Below are positions 38,201 through 48,200 of a DNA stretch of 64,000 nucleotides, piece after piece (position 1 is the stretch's first letter; each line of letters opens with the position of its first letter). Both the position numbers and the translations under genes were made by a program. The notes beneath the pieces are model-generated. The model had not been told where the DNA came from, did not search any database, and saw nothing but the letters and a program-made list of their open reading frames with translations. The DNA comes from an uncultured Gammaproteobacteria bacterium (GTDB lineage: Bacteria > Pseudomonadota > Gammaproteobacteria > Steroidobacterales > Foliamicaceae), in assembly GCA_951828235.1 (NCBI GenBank), contig OX639965.1, positions 1,323,191-1,387,190 of the forward strand, in the 5' to 3' direction.

Positions 38201-41200
38201 ATATGCAGGCCATCGGCGACGTGCTCCGGCGCCAGTCCACGGTCCTGGCGGCGGGCGCCCGCCCGGTGGACCCGAACTCCTGGCAGGCGATCATGAACCA
38301 GCGCACCGACACAACCGTGTCGCGCGAGTATCGCGAGCACTACGCCTCGCTGGAGCAGGGGCTGCTGCTGAGCTGGCCGGAGGATGCCGAAGCGTCCCAA
38401 GCCGCCCAGGCGGAACTCAAGGTCCTGTTCGAGACCGAGTTGCGCAACGTGCTGGATCGCTCGGACGAAGAACTCCTGCCGCTGGCGCGTTACGCGCGGC
38501 TCGACCGCACCGCCCGGCTGATCCGCAAGGCTGGTTTCTTCCTGGATGACGTGGACTTCGCGCAGTATGCCGACCGCAAGCTGCTCGATCACTTCGGAGA
38601 CGACACCGACTTTGCCGAGCACCTGGTGCGGGCCTATGCGGCGGCCGGACGGCCGCTGCCTGACGGCGTCAACCTGGACGACGACGAAAGCGCGCTCGCC
38701 GCGTTGTCGCCCTTGCGCAAGCAGTTGGCCCTGGCCGCGCAACGAGAGGACTTCGAGACCCAACTGCAACTGCTGCGGCTGGACGGCGCCACCGACGAGA
38801 TGGAGACGCTGTTGGGTGAGCGGATCCTCGACGGCAGGTTTCGCGACGGGCTGGGCTATGCGCTGGGGCTGCTCGGCAAGCAGGAGTTCCGGCGCCTTGC
38901 GCTGGCCACCTCGTCGAAACTGCTGGAGGAACCTGACTCGTTCAGGGCGCTGGTGGGAGCGAACGTAGACATGCTGCTCAAGGCCGAGGACGTGGCTGGT
39001 CAGCCGTTGGTACCGCCGGAAAAGGTGATTGAGTTGTTGCTGGACCCGGGCGGCGGAAACCAGCCCGCCGATCCGTTCCAGATCAACGATGCTCGCGGCT
39101 TCTGGAAATACCTCGAAGAGCGGGGCAGTACGCAGGACCGGATTCGCTTCTTCCAGGCGGAAGCGGGCAGGTCAGGGAGTGGCGGAGGCATGATTTCGGG
39201 TCTCGGGAACGCTATCGGTGCGTTGCGTCCGCTGCTCAAGGAGGAACTGACTGCCGGGCAGCGCCGCGAGGTGGCCGATACGTTGATCGAAACTCTGTCC
39301 GGCCTCGAGTCCAATGACGACAGCGCGTTCTACACCGTTGCGCAGGCTATGATGATCGTGGACGGCCGCAGGGAAAACGCCGACGTGCTGTACCGCGTAG
39401 CCGATTACGTCACAAATCGCTGGCCGAACATGCCCGACGCGAGGCCCTTCCTTGAAGCCATGTATTCGGGGCGGACCGACGACGCGTTTCAGCGGATCGT
39501 CGAGATGGAGGAGAACCTGCCGTCGCCGCAAGGCTTCCCGATGCGTTTTTACGCGCCCGGGCTGGATGAGGCCCTCGAGCGCAGCCGCTCGCAAATACTG
39601 GACCAGATCGTAGCCGGTGAAGCAGTACCCCTCGATCTGGCCCGTGCGGCCTATGAACGGGAATTCTCGTCTCGTTTCTTCTTTCAATGGCCGACCACGG
39701 AACGATCGGAACGCCAGGATCGGGTGCTCGACAGGCTGCTGAATCTGGATCCCGATAATTCCCGCTACCGGGCGGACCGGATCGATGTCTGGTTCAACCT
39801 GGGACGCGTGGCTCAAGCCGGAGATGCGATCGCCGCGGAGTACAAGGCCGCATCGGACAATGATGCCTGGCGGCTGGCGCATTTCCTTTTCTTCCGCTCG
39901 CAGCAACGCTTCGAGGAAGCGCTGGAGGTCAGCGCCGACGGTGGCCCGGACCTCAGCGATCCCGCTGTCCTGCAGCAGGCAATGACCCGGCTGTCGAGGT
40001 CGCCCGGGCCGGTGGCCAATATCATCAGAAAGCTGCAAAGCACGCAGACATTCCAGGCCTCTACGGGCGCCGCGTCGATGTCTTCCGGTCTGATGGCGCT
40101 GGGTGCGCCCGGATCGCAGGTCCGGCGGCAAGGCCCTGTTCAGCGGCTGGGCGAAGCGCTGAGCGCCGGCGATCACGACAAAGGCCGGCAGGCTCTTCGC
40201 GAAGCGTGGCGAAGCCTGCTGACGCCCCGGAACTCTCCTTACGGGAGTCCTCCGGGGAATACGCCGCTGACGTTCCTCGCCAGCAGTCTGTTGAATTCTC
40301 CGATGCCCCAACCCGGGCAAGGCGCCCAACGCCCGGCAAGTGCAGGAGTCTTCGTAGGCGTGGCCTTTGTCATGGCTCCAGCCGCGACACTGCGGACGCC
40401 GGCCAGCGGCGCTATGGGCGAGACCGCTCCGGAGCCGCAAAAGCTGTTTGACGCGGTGGTGGAGGCGCCCTACGGCGCGGCCGAAATCGATGGCTTTCTG
40501 CGCGCGATGCCGGACAGGACGCGAACGGGATTCAGTCAGCTCTATGAGTACCTTGCGGACGCGTCCGAGGACGGCCGACGCCTGGAAGATCTTTGGAGTA
40601 GGCTTAATCTCCAGGAAATCACGGATCACGAGTTCACTTTGTGGATGCTTCTCCGTGATCGGCAGAAGGTCGAGTTCGGCCCGGGAGGCCTGGAAGCATT
40701 CCAGGAACGCCTGGCCGCATTGTCCGATCCGTCGCCCTACCAACTGCTGCTTGCCGCCCGCGTCCTTGCGACGGCGGGCGCCGTGCAACAGGCGGTGGAT
40801 TACTACAAGCTGGTGGCCGCCCGCAGGATTGAACACAAGGAGTTTGCCGACCAGCAGCGCTTCTTTTTCGGCGTTCCGGGCGCGCCATCGAACCCCGCCA
40901 ATCTCCTGGAGCTGATCGCCGAAGTTGCCGGGAGGTTGCCTTCGCAGGCGGCCAGGGATGTCCTGGATTCAGTCCTGCTTCTCGCCCGGCGCGCGGAGGA
41001 GATTCAGGGCGCCGAGTTGCTGTTCGACGCTTTCCTGCTTGCGGCGCTGGAAAAGGTGTACTCGCCGCAAGAGGTTCTGGCGCAGGCCAGGCGCCGGCTG
41101 CCGTCTGTTCCGGACCTGCCCGGCAAGCTCTACGAATCGGGTGCGGCCAAGGGGGCCGAGTTGGCGCGGGCCTATGCGCGCTCGGGTGACCTGGATCGCG

Positions 41201-41991
41201 CCACGGAGATTCTGGGCGCCATGCTGATGGAAGCGGGTCCCCGCACAATGTCGGAGGACGAGCTTCGGGATCCGCAGCGGTATATGAGAGCCCAGGCTGC
41301 AAGCACACTCAGCCTGCTGTACGGCCTCCCGGCAGTGACCCAGCCATATCAATACGACAACCAGGGTTTTACCGCGGCGCAGGAAATCCTGAGAAGGCAA
41401 GGGCGCCTGTTCCCGATGGGGGAAGACGGCTGGCCCGGCATTTCGGAATGGATCGGGGCAGCGAGCGAGGCTCTGCTGGACTGGCTGGCCGCCGGACAGG
41501 TGGATCAGGACGAGGCGCTTCGGTTGCTCGTACCTCTGGGGATGCGTCAGTTAAGCGATGCGGAATCGGAAGCGAAGAGCGATGTTGTGGCGCGCATCCT
41601 TGGGAGCGTAGAAGCCGCAGGAAGCCCCTTGAGCGCCGAGAGCCTGGTGATGCTGGCTTCCCTGTCGGAGGCTGGCGGAGGATCCCTCCCGTTTTACCTG
41701 GTCGCCGGGATCCTGGAGGAAGGCCGGCTGTCCTGGCAGCAGCAGCAGACCCTGCTGAACCTGTTTCAGGACTCCGGCGAAGGAGCGCAACTGCTGGAAC
41801 TCGTGCGGGCTAACGGGCTCGACCGGGGCCTGGGCGTGCTGCGCGTATTGCACACGATCGCCGAACGACTGGAAGATACGGCCTACGCCAGTGAATTGCA
41901 GGCGCGAATCAAGCGCGAGGAGGCCGCCGAAGAGGCGCTCTCGCCGGAAGAAGAGGACGCAACTCAAACCGTGGCTATGGCCAGCCCCTGA
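35263..41991 (+). CDS. Giant secreted tetratricopeptide-repeat protein (2,242 aa)
   Basis: An unusually long exported protein. The ATG at 35263 overlaps the vWA stop (ATGA); in-frame ATGs at 35269 and 35278 are alternatives, the latter placing the signal peptide (CFALALVFALLCAAPPAHAA) nearest the start. The body is built of helix-pair repeats with TPR character, for example QAIELYEQLEGSQADIAERR, EAYRRALVEQPQNSDNLLLL and EQSRVFYNRALNVNRDSLEL, interrupted by a Gly/Pro-rich low-complexity stretch around residues 1590-1710. The end is acidic. It probably acts as a periplasmic scaffold for the MoxR/vWA complex; that is inference. Bat clusters normally carry TPR proteins (BatB/BatE type) only a fraction of this length. 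Confidence 0.85.
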   Translation: MRMATMNYRSRPWLPGREVLRPSARAGRPRPRCFALALVFALLCAAPPAHAATTALADLIGSLETSERYDLDKVAAVYRETVISGAGIDRAVARLRAYARGVTLSPEGQAACHLAIAHLQWRDGAIEQAVASAEKALESSPTPGALLLKARLLDAGGDEDSARKWYERAVEAFGEGDEQWLIRVRLAMMDVSSRNVEDLEELAKQRDQTFRNQAAVVLAILGRADRAIALYQPLEEAGKLYQQHMRLSEWALNAESHELAREQAWLGYAAASVRVDRLYALSLLAESYRSADELDLLLVDLAARDPEDQDLLRLRVETLIETEDYRQAIELYEQLEGSQADIAERRRLVALYEAAGDTDAMVREYRRMMEAEPDQAQWYDGLAAHYLNVADNDAALAVWETLKERNAGRAGVLVEGARLMLQMGFVDESVAMVEQHMEGHGPDVGALLFLFETWLDRGEDEPALDALQRLDAHLPADAAERVELADAYERLSRPAEALRVFEAIRDTRGELGYDDQMRLAWLYTLVDRKREALDLWRDIWLGVESPARRSFAESQLLLLAAELGALGDMAVELEGMLMLGTANRNHMNLLVRIYTESGDQLSATEIIDEYAEAMGEDDVGHQQLLAQVYMLLQDYPAHDKALRRLYEIDPVNRIDHIKSIIINLLTFDLATESNERFEEIQRWIGELRTADEESVTGEFEASIFSMAGFADEAVEAYRRALVEQPQNSDNLLLLADEMDNNGQTDEAVAILQFFAENAVEDNDFVVAVDGLLNLIGTTTFFQQPDPDVQDTLDWTRRVILERIAGRANRFYLYELLADIAREKGDTEASFVALENSLAEAGLRRPAVLRELLTMATPNAGFGGFSTGSGDIDRQLKYGRRLVGLRQQLPPEVYIDVGKSLLAREDVSGAERAFEMIDDITGMIDIDRTKAEIFEEAGYDEQSRVFYNRALNVNRDSLELLHKTGFLYEAIGREDVAFRRYMQAIGDVLRRQSTVLAAGARPVDPNSWQAIMNQRTDTTVSREYREHYASLEQGLLLSWPEDAEASQAAQAELKVLFETELRNVLDRSDEELLPLARYARLDRTARLIRKAGFFLDDVDFAQYADRKLLDHFGDDTDFAEHLVRAYAAAGRPLPDGVNLDDDESALAALSPLRKQLALAAQREDFETQLQLLRLDGATDEMETLLGERILDGRFRDGLGYALGLLGKQEFRRLALATSSKLLEEPDSFRALVGANVDMLLKAEDVAGQPLVPPEKVIELLLDPGGGNQPADPFQINDARGFWKYLEERGSTQDRIRFFQAEAGRSGSGGGMISGLGNAIGALRPLLKEELTAGQRREVADTLIETLSGLESNDDSAFYTVAQAMMIVDGRRENADVLYRVADYVTNRWPNMPDARPFLEAMYSGRTDDAFQRIVEMEENLPSPQGFPMRFYAPGLDEALERSRSQILDQIVAGEAVPLDLARAAYEREFSSRFFFQWPTTERSERQDRVLDRLLNLDPDNSRYRADRIDVWFNLGRVAQAGDAIAAEYKAASDNDAWRLAHFLFFRSQQRFEEALEVSADGGPDLSDPAVLQQAMTRLSRSPGPVANIIRKLQSTQTFQASTGAASMSSGLMALGAPGSQVRRQGPVQRLGEALSAGDHDKGRQALREAWRSLLTPRNSPYGSPPGNTPLTFLASSLLNSPMPQPGQGAQRPASAGVFVGVAFVMAPAATLRTPASGAMGETAPEPQKLFDAVVEAPYGAAEIDGFLRAMPDRTRTGFSQLYEYLADASEDGRRLEDLWSRLNLQEITDHEFTLWMLLRDRQKVEFGPGGLEAFQERLAALSDPSPYQLLLAARVLATAGAVQQAVDYYKLVAARRIEHKEFADQQRFFFGVPGAPSNPANLLELIAEVAGRLPSQAARDVLDSVLLLARRAEEIQGAELLFDAFLLAALEKVYSPQEVLAQARRRLPSVPDLPGKLYESGAAKGAELARAYARSGDLDRATEILGAMLMEAGPRTMSEDELRDPQRYMRAQAASTLSLLYGLPAVTQPYQYDNQGFTAAQEILRRQGRLFPMGEDGWPGISEWIGAASEALLDWLAAGQVDQDEALRLLVPLGMRQLSDAESEAKSDVVARILGSVEAAGSPLSAESLVMLASLSEAGGGSLPFYLVAGILEEGRLSWQQQQTLLNLFQDSGEGAQLLELVRANGLDRGLGVLRVLHTIAERLEDTAYASELQARIKREEAAEEALSPEEEDATQTVAMASP

Positions 41992-42078
41992 TACCATGGC
42001 ATTAATGTATTCAACCACCTGTCTTCCCCCCGGGAACGAGGGCGTCCCGTCCTCGAAACTCCCTGAATGGAGAAAACG

Positions 42079-43170
42079 ATGAAGAAACTACTCTTGCTCG
42101 GTGCGTTCTTCACCGCCGCCGCGGCGCTGGCGTCGGAAGACGGCATCACAGTACGGGCCAACGGCCTGGACCAGTTCGACGGCGAGCTGATCGAAATCGG
42201 CTATTCCGATCCGCGCACGGATGCGGGCTTCGAAGTGCTGGGCATCGCGGTTATCCAGGACGGCGAGGCCACCATGGAGATTCCCCTTTCCGAGCCCCTG
42301 CTCATCGAACTTAACCTGCTCGCGGGCGAATCCGCCGACGAATTCCGCGTCAGCGGGATCGTGGAGCCCGGCGGCGAGCACGAAGTGTTGTGGGATTCCG
42401 CCGCGGCGGCGCTGGACTTCAACGGTGGACACTACGACGACCTGATCAGCAGTGCGCTGGACGAACCCGGCGAGGCGGCAACCGAGTCCCTGCGCTCAAT
42501 CTACCTCAACTATGAAGATCCGGTCGCCCGGCTACTGGCGCTGAGGGCCGCATGGCAGGACGGTGAGGACGAGGAGCAGGTCAAGGTCATGGAAGAACTG
42601 GAGTCTCTGCTGGGCGAGAACATGACGCTTCGGCTGCTCAAGGTGTTCACCGCCACGCGGGTGGAGGAACTGGCCGAGGCAATCCGCGACTTCACGGCGC
42701 TGGACCTTGAGGGCGAGGAAGTCCGGCTGTTCGATGTCGTGTCGGAGAACAACTACACGCTGGTGGAGTTCTGGGCTTCCTGGTGCGGGCCTTGCATTGC
42801 CGAGATTCCGCACCTCAAGGCCGCATACCAGCGCTTCAATGCGCAGGGATTCGAGATTGTCGCCTTCAACCTCGACGATGACCGCGAGGCCTGGCGCAAG
42901 GCTTCCGAGGAGGATTACAACATCGAGTGGCTCAACGTGTCCGACGAACTCGCTTTCGAGAGCCCGGTGGCGGAGATGTATCGCGTCAATGCCATCCCGG
43001 CCAGCTTCCTGGTCCGCAACGACGGCGTGACCGTGGGCCGCAACCTCCGCGGCAAGAACCTGGAACTTCGCATTGAAAAACTGCTGGAGGAAGACGCCGG
43101 GAAGGAAGAGGCCTCCGAAAAGCACGGCAGGAACGTCGCAGGCGAACCGGTGGATGCCGGGAATCCCTAG
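42079..43170 (+). CDS. TlpA-like periplasmic thioredoxin
   Basis: A 363-aa exported thiol-disulfide protein. ATG 42079 follows GGAGAA at a good distance and starts a signal peptide (MKKLLLLGAFFTAAAALAS); an upstream in-frame ATG at 42067 is less likely. Residues about 20-200 form an N-terminal domain resembling the DUF4369-type extension of TlpA-like proteins. The thioredoxin domain follows with WASWCGPC at about residues 231-238, the cis-proline region INAIPASFLV written here as NAIPASFLV, and a KNLE-type C-terminal helix. It is probably a periplasmic reductase. It is the last gene of the co-oriented run that starts at 19 kb. Confidence 0.88.
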   Translation: MKKLLLLGAFFTAAAALASEDGITVRANGLDQFDGELIEIGYSDPRTDAGFEVLGIAVIQDGEATMEIPLSEPLLIELNLLAGESADEFRVSGIVEPGGEHEVLWDSAAAALDFNGGHYDDLISSALDEPGEAATESLRSIYLNYEDPVARLLALRAAWQDGEDEEQVKVMEELESLLGENMTLRLLKVFTATRVEELAEAIRDFTALDLEGEEVRLFDVVSENNYTLVEFWASWCGPCIAEIPHLKAAYQRFNAQGFEIVAFNLDDDREAWRKASEEDYNIEWLNVSDELAFESPVAEMYRVNAIPASFLVRNDGVTVGRNLRGKNLELRIEKLLEEDAGKEEASEKHGRNVAGEPVDAGNP

Positions 43171-43229
43171 CAGCCCGTGGCGCGCCGCTCCCGTTTTGTG
43201 GAGGCTGCCGCGCGCCGCGCGATTCGGCT

Positions 43230-43245
43230 GCGGCGCCTGCGCCGC
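43230..43245 (+). repeat. GC palindrome downstream of the TlpA-like gene
   Basis: GCGGCGC-CT-GCGCCGC, a 7-bp perfect inverted repeat about 60 bp after the TlpA stop and 75 bp before the third sigma gene. There is no T-run, so terminator function is uncertain. Confidence 0.4.
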
Positions 43246-43320
43246 TGAGCGGAAATTGCACAAAAAAGCCTTTCAATCGTCCGTAGAGTAAGGGCCTGCC
43301 GCTTCTCCATCAAAGGGCAT

Positions 43321-43944
43321 ATGGCGCATCAGCAATTCGACATCGGGCTTGTTACCCGCCCCGCCTCCGAGGCGCAGGGCGAAGCGGAATCCCTCAAGCA
43401 GCGCATTTCCCTGCTTTTCGAGGAACACAACGCCACGCTGATTCGTTTCCTTTCCGCCCGGCTTCACTCCGATGAGGAGGCACGGGAAATCGCGCAGGAG
43501 GCGTACGTGAAGCTTCTGGGGCTGGACGACCCGGATTCGATCAGTCATTTTCGCGCCTATCTGTTCAGGGTGGCCGCAAACCTTGCCGCGGACCGGCTGA
43601 AACAGCGGCGCCGGCGGGCCAGGCTTCGCAACATTGCTTTTGCCGGCGCCGAACAGACCGCTCCCTCACCGGAGAGGGGGGTGGATGCGCTGCAGGAACT
43701 CGCCATAGTCCGCGCGGCGATACAGGAGTTGCCTCCCAAGTGCCGAACCGCGTTCCTCCTGCACAAAGTCCACGAGGCCCCGATTGCGGAAACGGCGCGC
43801 AGGATGCAACTCTCGATCCGCATGGTGCAGCTTTACGTCGCCCGCGGGCTCGCCCATTGCGCCGAACGGCTCGCGTCCGCGGCCCCGAATGCGGGTTCTG
43901 TGAACGAGCGAAGTCAAAAGGAACGCCATGTCCACAAGGCGTAA
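43321..43944 (+). CDS. FecI-type ECF RNA polymerase sigma factor (unit 3)
   Basis: A 207-aa ECF sigma, more divergent from units 1 and 2 than those are from each other. Region 2 is seen at LIRFLSARLHSDEEAREIAQ and SHFRAYLFRVAANLAADRLK; region 4 at ALQELAIVRAAIQELPPKCR and IAETARRMQLSIRMVQLYVA. This is the classic FecI pattern. The ATG at 43321 is used. Upstream, GGAAAT followed by an A-run and CGTC (about 43250-43283) recalls ECF-type promoters but the spacing is not clean. The stop region overlaps the fecR start at 43928. Confidence 0.9.
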   Translation: MAHQQFDIGLVTRPASEAQGEAESLKQRISLLFEEHNATLIRFLSARLHSDEEAREIAQEAYVKLLGLDDPDSISHFRAYLFRVAANLAADRLKQRRRRARLRNIAFAGAEQTAPSPERGVDALQELAIVRAAIQELPPKCRTAFLLHKVHEAPIAETARRMQLSIRMVQLYVARGLAHCAERLASAAPNAGSVNERSQKERHVHKA

Positions 43945-45025
43945 ACAGGCCGCCGAATGGCTGGTGCGGCTGGAGAATCCGAACGTATCCGCCGGAGAGC
44001 TGCTTCAATGGGAAGCCTGGATGAATCAGAGCGCCGCCCACCGGCGCTCGTTTGCCGAGGTCGCGCGACTGTCCCGGCGCATGAACGATTACCGGGACGG
44101 ACTGAAGGATCTCCCGGTGATTTCGCGTCGGGAATGTGATGAGCACGCCGGCGGGGGAGCCGCGGAGGCGCGGTCCTGGAGCTGGCCGAGCCCGGTGTTG
44201 GGACGCGCATGGAACCGATTGCAGGAGCAGCCTGCCTGGGCGCGTCGCACTGCCGCCCTGGCCTGCGCCTCCACGGTTCTGATCAGTGTTGCCTTTCTGA
44301 TTGGTTTCGGCCTGCGCGGTCCGGGAGATACTGCATCCATGCAGTCCTACCGGACGGCTACCGCGGAGCACCGTAGCATCGTAATGCCGGATGGATCCGC
44401 AATATCCATGGGGGGCAAGTCCTCGCTGACGGTGCATCTTTCTTCCGAACAGCGCCTCGTGATGCTGGAAAGCGGGGAGGCGCTGTTCAGAGTGGCGGAG
44501 GACGAGCGGCGCCCTTTCGTCGTTGTGGCGGGCGCCGGCAGTATTACGGCGCTGGGGACCCTGTTCAACGTACGGCGGGATGGGGACCGGGCGGTGGTCA
44601 CGGTTACGGAAGGCCGTGTCGAGGTGAATCGCGGCACGCAAACGGCGCGCGGCGGCAGTCCGCACGGCCCCCCCCCGCTGACCGCTACGATCACCGCGGG
44701 CGCACAGGCCATTGTCAGCTACAAGGAATTGAGCGTCGTTGAATTGCGCGACACCGCCGCCGTCATCGAATGGCAGCAGGGACGTTCGCAATACCGGGCG
44801 GAAGCCTTGAAGTACGTGGTTGCGGGAGTTAACCGTTATTCCGCCAAGGAAATCATCATTACCGATACGGAAGTTGAGAACATGCTGTTTACCGGATCGG
44901 TGTTTCAGGACCAGACCGACGATTGGCTTGCAGCCCTTGAAGCCGTATTTCCGGTGGAGGTCACGATGGCGGGCGACAACAAGGTGCTGATACGGAAACG
45001 CCTTGGGGAACAGGACCCGGGCTAA
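43928..45025 (+). CDS. FecR-like sigma regulator (unit 3) with DUF4880
   Basis: A 365-aa single-pass membrane regulator with the classical FecR domain order, unlike the copies in units 1 and 2: DUF4880 at the N-terminus (QAAEWLVRLENPNVSAGELL, WEAWMNQSAAHRRSFAEVAR), a membrane helix (AALACASTVLISVAFLIGFG, about residues 112-131), the FecR domain (EHRSIVMPDGSAISMGGKSS, ALGTLFNVRRDGDRAVVTVT) and a C-terminal DUF4974-like segment (LKYVVAGVNRYSAKEIIITD). It relays the receptor signal to the sigma factor it overlaps. Its stop lies about 200 bp before the receptor ATG. Confidence 0.9.
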   Translation: MSTRRKQAAEWLVRLENPNVSAGELLQWEAWMNQSAAHRRSFAEVARLSRRMNDYRDGLKDLPVISRRECDEHAGGGAAEARSWSWPSPVLGRAWNRLQEQPAWARRTAALACASTVLISVAFLIGFGLRGPGDTASMQSYRTATAEHRSIVMPDGSAISMGGKSSLTVHLSSEQRLVMLESGEALFRVAEDERRPFVVVAGAGSITALGTLFNVRRDGDRAVVTVTEGRVEVNRGTQTARGGSPHGPPPLTATITAGAQAIVSYKELSVVELRDTAAVIEWQQGRSQYRAEALKYVVAGVNRYSAKEIIITDTEVENMLFTGSVFQDQTDDWLAALEAVFPVEVTMAGDNKVLIRKRLGEQDPG

Positions 45026-45227
45026 CGGCGCGTCCCGGCGGGACAAGCCGCCACGACCCGTTGGCGCGATGCAATGCCGCGCTGCCGGGATTGTAGTCCG
45101 GCCCGGCAAGGCGGCGCATTTCGCCAAATCGGCGGTCGTTCGTCCTATATATTGGGACTGCTATGTGTTTTGGTACGCCGAACTGAAATGGTCCACCCAA
45201 TCATCCCAAGAAACCGGGGCATGGAGA

Positions 45228-48200
45228 ATGAGTAGTAACCGAAAAATCCTTCCTTTCCTGGTCGCCCTGACCGCCTTTATGGCTGGCGGGGCGTCGCCAC
45301 CGGCTCTAAGCCAGTCCAATGAAATCAAGCAGTTCGATATTGCTCCGCAATCATTGGAGTCCGCGTTGCTGGAGTTTTCGGAAAAAGCGGGGCTTCAGCT
45401 TGTGGTGGCGTCGAAATCGCTCGAAGGCGTGGAATCGCCGGGTTTTCGCGGCGCAGGAACCGCGCAGCGCGTCCTGGCTGCCTTGATGGAAGGCATTGAT
45501 CTGAGATACAACACTATCGGCGCCACGGTAACTATTACGGATGACGGCGCCGGGCGTCAGAAAGATACCGATTCCGGGCGTGATCCGGACAATGGGACCC
45601 AAGCAAAAGAGAACCTGGAAGCGTCGGAACCGGAAGCGCCGGAGGAAGACCGGGCCAGCCTGAGCGACACCGTTAGTGGAGAAGAGCAGGCGCCCCTGGA
45701 ACTGCCGTCCCTGACGGTTAGGACCGGCAGCATGCTGATCAGCGACGCCAGCAAGCTAACCCGACACACTACCATTTTCTCGCGCGAGGAAATCGAATTG
45801 AGCGGCGTGTCGAGGCTGCATGAATTCCTCGCGCGGCTGCCCGGCAACATCAATACGCCGAACAACGTAGGGGCGGGGAATTTTCTCGAAGGCCAGAACT
45901 TCGGTCTGGGCAAGAACCTGTTTGCGGGCAACAGCGTGAACCTGCGCGGGCTGGGCGCTCAATATACCCTGTTGCTCATAGACGGTCGCCGCCCCACAAA
46001 AGGCGGCCAGTTCGGCGACATTTTCGATGTCAGCAATATTCCGCTGAACCGGGTCGCGCGCATCGAAATACTCTATGATGGCGCAGCGGCGATTTATGGC
46101 GCCGACGCGGTTGGCGGAGTAATCAACATCATCACCGATCGCGACTACGAGGGGACCAGTCTGGCGGCTACCCATGAGACCACGGAGGACGGTGGCGGTG
46201 GCCGTTTCAGCGTTAACCTGGGGCACACCTTCAACTGGCTGCGAGGCTCGTTGACCATTGACTTGGCTCACGAGAGTCAGGATGGAATCGATGGCGCCCA
46301 GCGGGATATCCGGTTCATCAACAGCCTGCCGGTGGCCCCGGGCTCTCCCGGCAATGTCGGCTTCGGCATTGACCGGGTGGTGCCGAGTCCGCTTTTCTAC
46401 GTGAAGGATATTGACGGAGACGGTCAAACGACGTCCCGCACCGGCATCGACCCTGATTTCGCCGCCGCCTATGACGGCCACTTTGGAGTGCCCCCGGGGT
46501 TCTTTAGTTCACTTCTCCAGGGTGAGAGGATAAGAGCGGATCTTCCCGGTATCGGGTTCTCTTACGAGCTTTTCGCACTATTCAGCCCCGGCGGTTTTCT
46601 GAATCCCACGGATTTCGGCTATACGCCGGTCTATCAAGCCGGCGTTCCGTCCGGCTATACGGGAGCGCAGCCGCTGAGCATTTACGACTTCGACGAAGGG
46701 TTCCCGCTCAATGAGCTGCCGCTGCAGAGGGGGTACAGCCTGACGCCCGAGGATAAGAAGAATTCCATATCGATTGCCGTTGACCACGACTTGACCGATG
46801 TAATCACCTTTGCCGGGACGCTTACCTACGGCCAGACCGAGAAATTCGTCCAAACCAGCAACGGCGTGCAGCTCGTTACGATCGGAAGTCCCGACGCCTT
46901 TCCGCGTGCGGTCAACCCCTTCGGCGTTTCTGCGGCCTACTCCTTGTTCACGAACCTGCCTCAGCAATCACAGATGATCGACCAGGAGTCCAACAGCATG
47001 TCCGCCTCCATTGGCTGGCAGGTCAATGAGCAATGGCATTTGAACTTCAGTGCGGGTTACAGTTCTTCGACCAACGAGTCGATTTCGATAAATTCAGCCA
47101 ACAGCTCGCTCTTCAATTTCATAGCGGCAGGAGGACGCCGCAAATTCGACGGCGGACAATTGATCGTTGAGGAACCGGACCCATCGCTCAATATCTTCGC
47201 TCCCGAACTGGGATTTGCATCGCGGGAGGCCTATCTGGCTCAAGCTCTGCTCGATGGGACAGCGGCAGTTGTAAAATCTAGGTCCGCCGACACGGAGATC
47301 AGACTCCAGGGCTCGTTGTTCGAATTGCCGGCCGGAAACCTCTTGAGCGCAATTGCCGCCGGTTACCGCCGCGAGGACACCCGCCTGCTAAGCGACATTT
47401 CCGGCCTTCGATCCACTTCGATCAGCCTCGGCATTCCGGAACAAACGGGCTTCCAGACCAGCGATTTCGATGAGGACTTCGGCGACAGCGCCATAAGTCT
47501 GGCCGCTGAGTTGGTCATTCCCATCGCCGACAGCGTAACGCGGATGTTTCCCGGAAGCGGCCTGCTGTTAAACGTCCAGGCTCGCGCAGAGGATTACTCG
47601 AACATCGAAGACAACGAGTACAACTGGGCGGTGGGATTCAACTGGGAGCACACCGAATGGTTCACTACCCGCTGGAATCGAAGCTACTCGGTGCGCGTGC
47701 CGGCCGCGGTCCGGTTCGCCCGTGAGGAAAACCTGCGCAGGAGCGCGCTGTCGGTTTACGATGAATCAAGGCTTTCCATAAGAGGATTCCTGCCCGTGCA
47801 TTTTCTGACCGGCGCCGCCCCGGGGTTGAGGCCGGAAAGGAACTATCTGCAGTCTCTGTCCTTTATTTTCAAGCCCTTGCCGATTCCGGGGCTGGAAATC
47901 AATCTCAATCTCTACGCGTCGAAAACGGTCGATCAGATACGGCAGCCGGCAACGCGGCTGCGATTTACCCAGACCGAACTTTCCGATTCATCTTTTGTGG
48001 ACTCCCATCCACTTCTGGCGCCCAATCCTGCTGACGGCGTGGACCTGATCGTCGACACGCGGGAGACCAATGCGGGCAGCACCGAAAATCGCGGAGCGGA
48101 TATCGAGTTGAACTACCGTTATTCATCGCGCTTCGGCTTATGGTTCGCCACCCTTCGCCACAATTACGTGGCCAGGAATACCGTCAGGGAATCGAGCTTC

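Noticed and set aside
35680..38769. 1,029-codon open frame on the minus strand inside the TPR gene
   Set aside because: It is antisense to a well-supported TPR protein, has no domain motifs and reflects the GC-rich codon pattern of the real gene.
43250..43283. ECF-type promoter (GGAAAT ... CGTC) before the unit 3 sigma gene
   Set aside because: The spacing of about 21 bases between the elements is outside the usual 15-17, so it is mentioned but not called.
45003..45227. 75-codon N-terminal extension of the unit 3 receptor
   Set aside because: It precedes a clear signal peptide and ribosome-binding site at 45228 and would hide the signal peptide.
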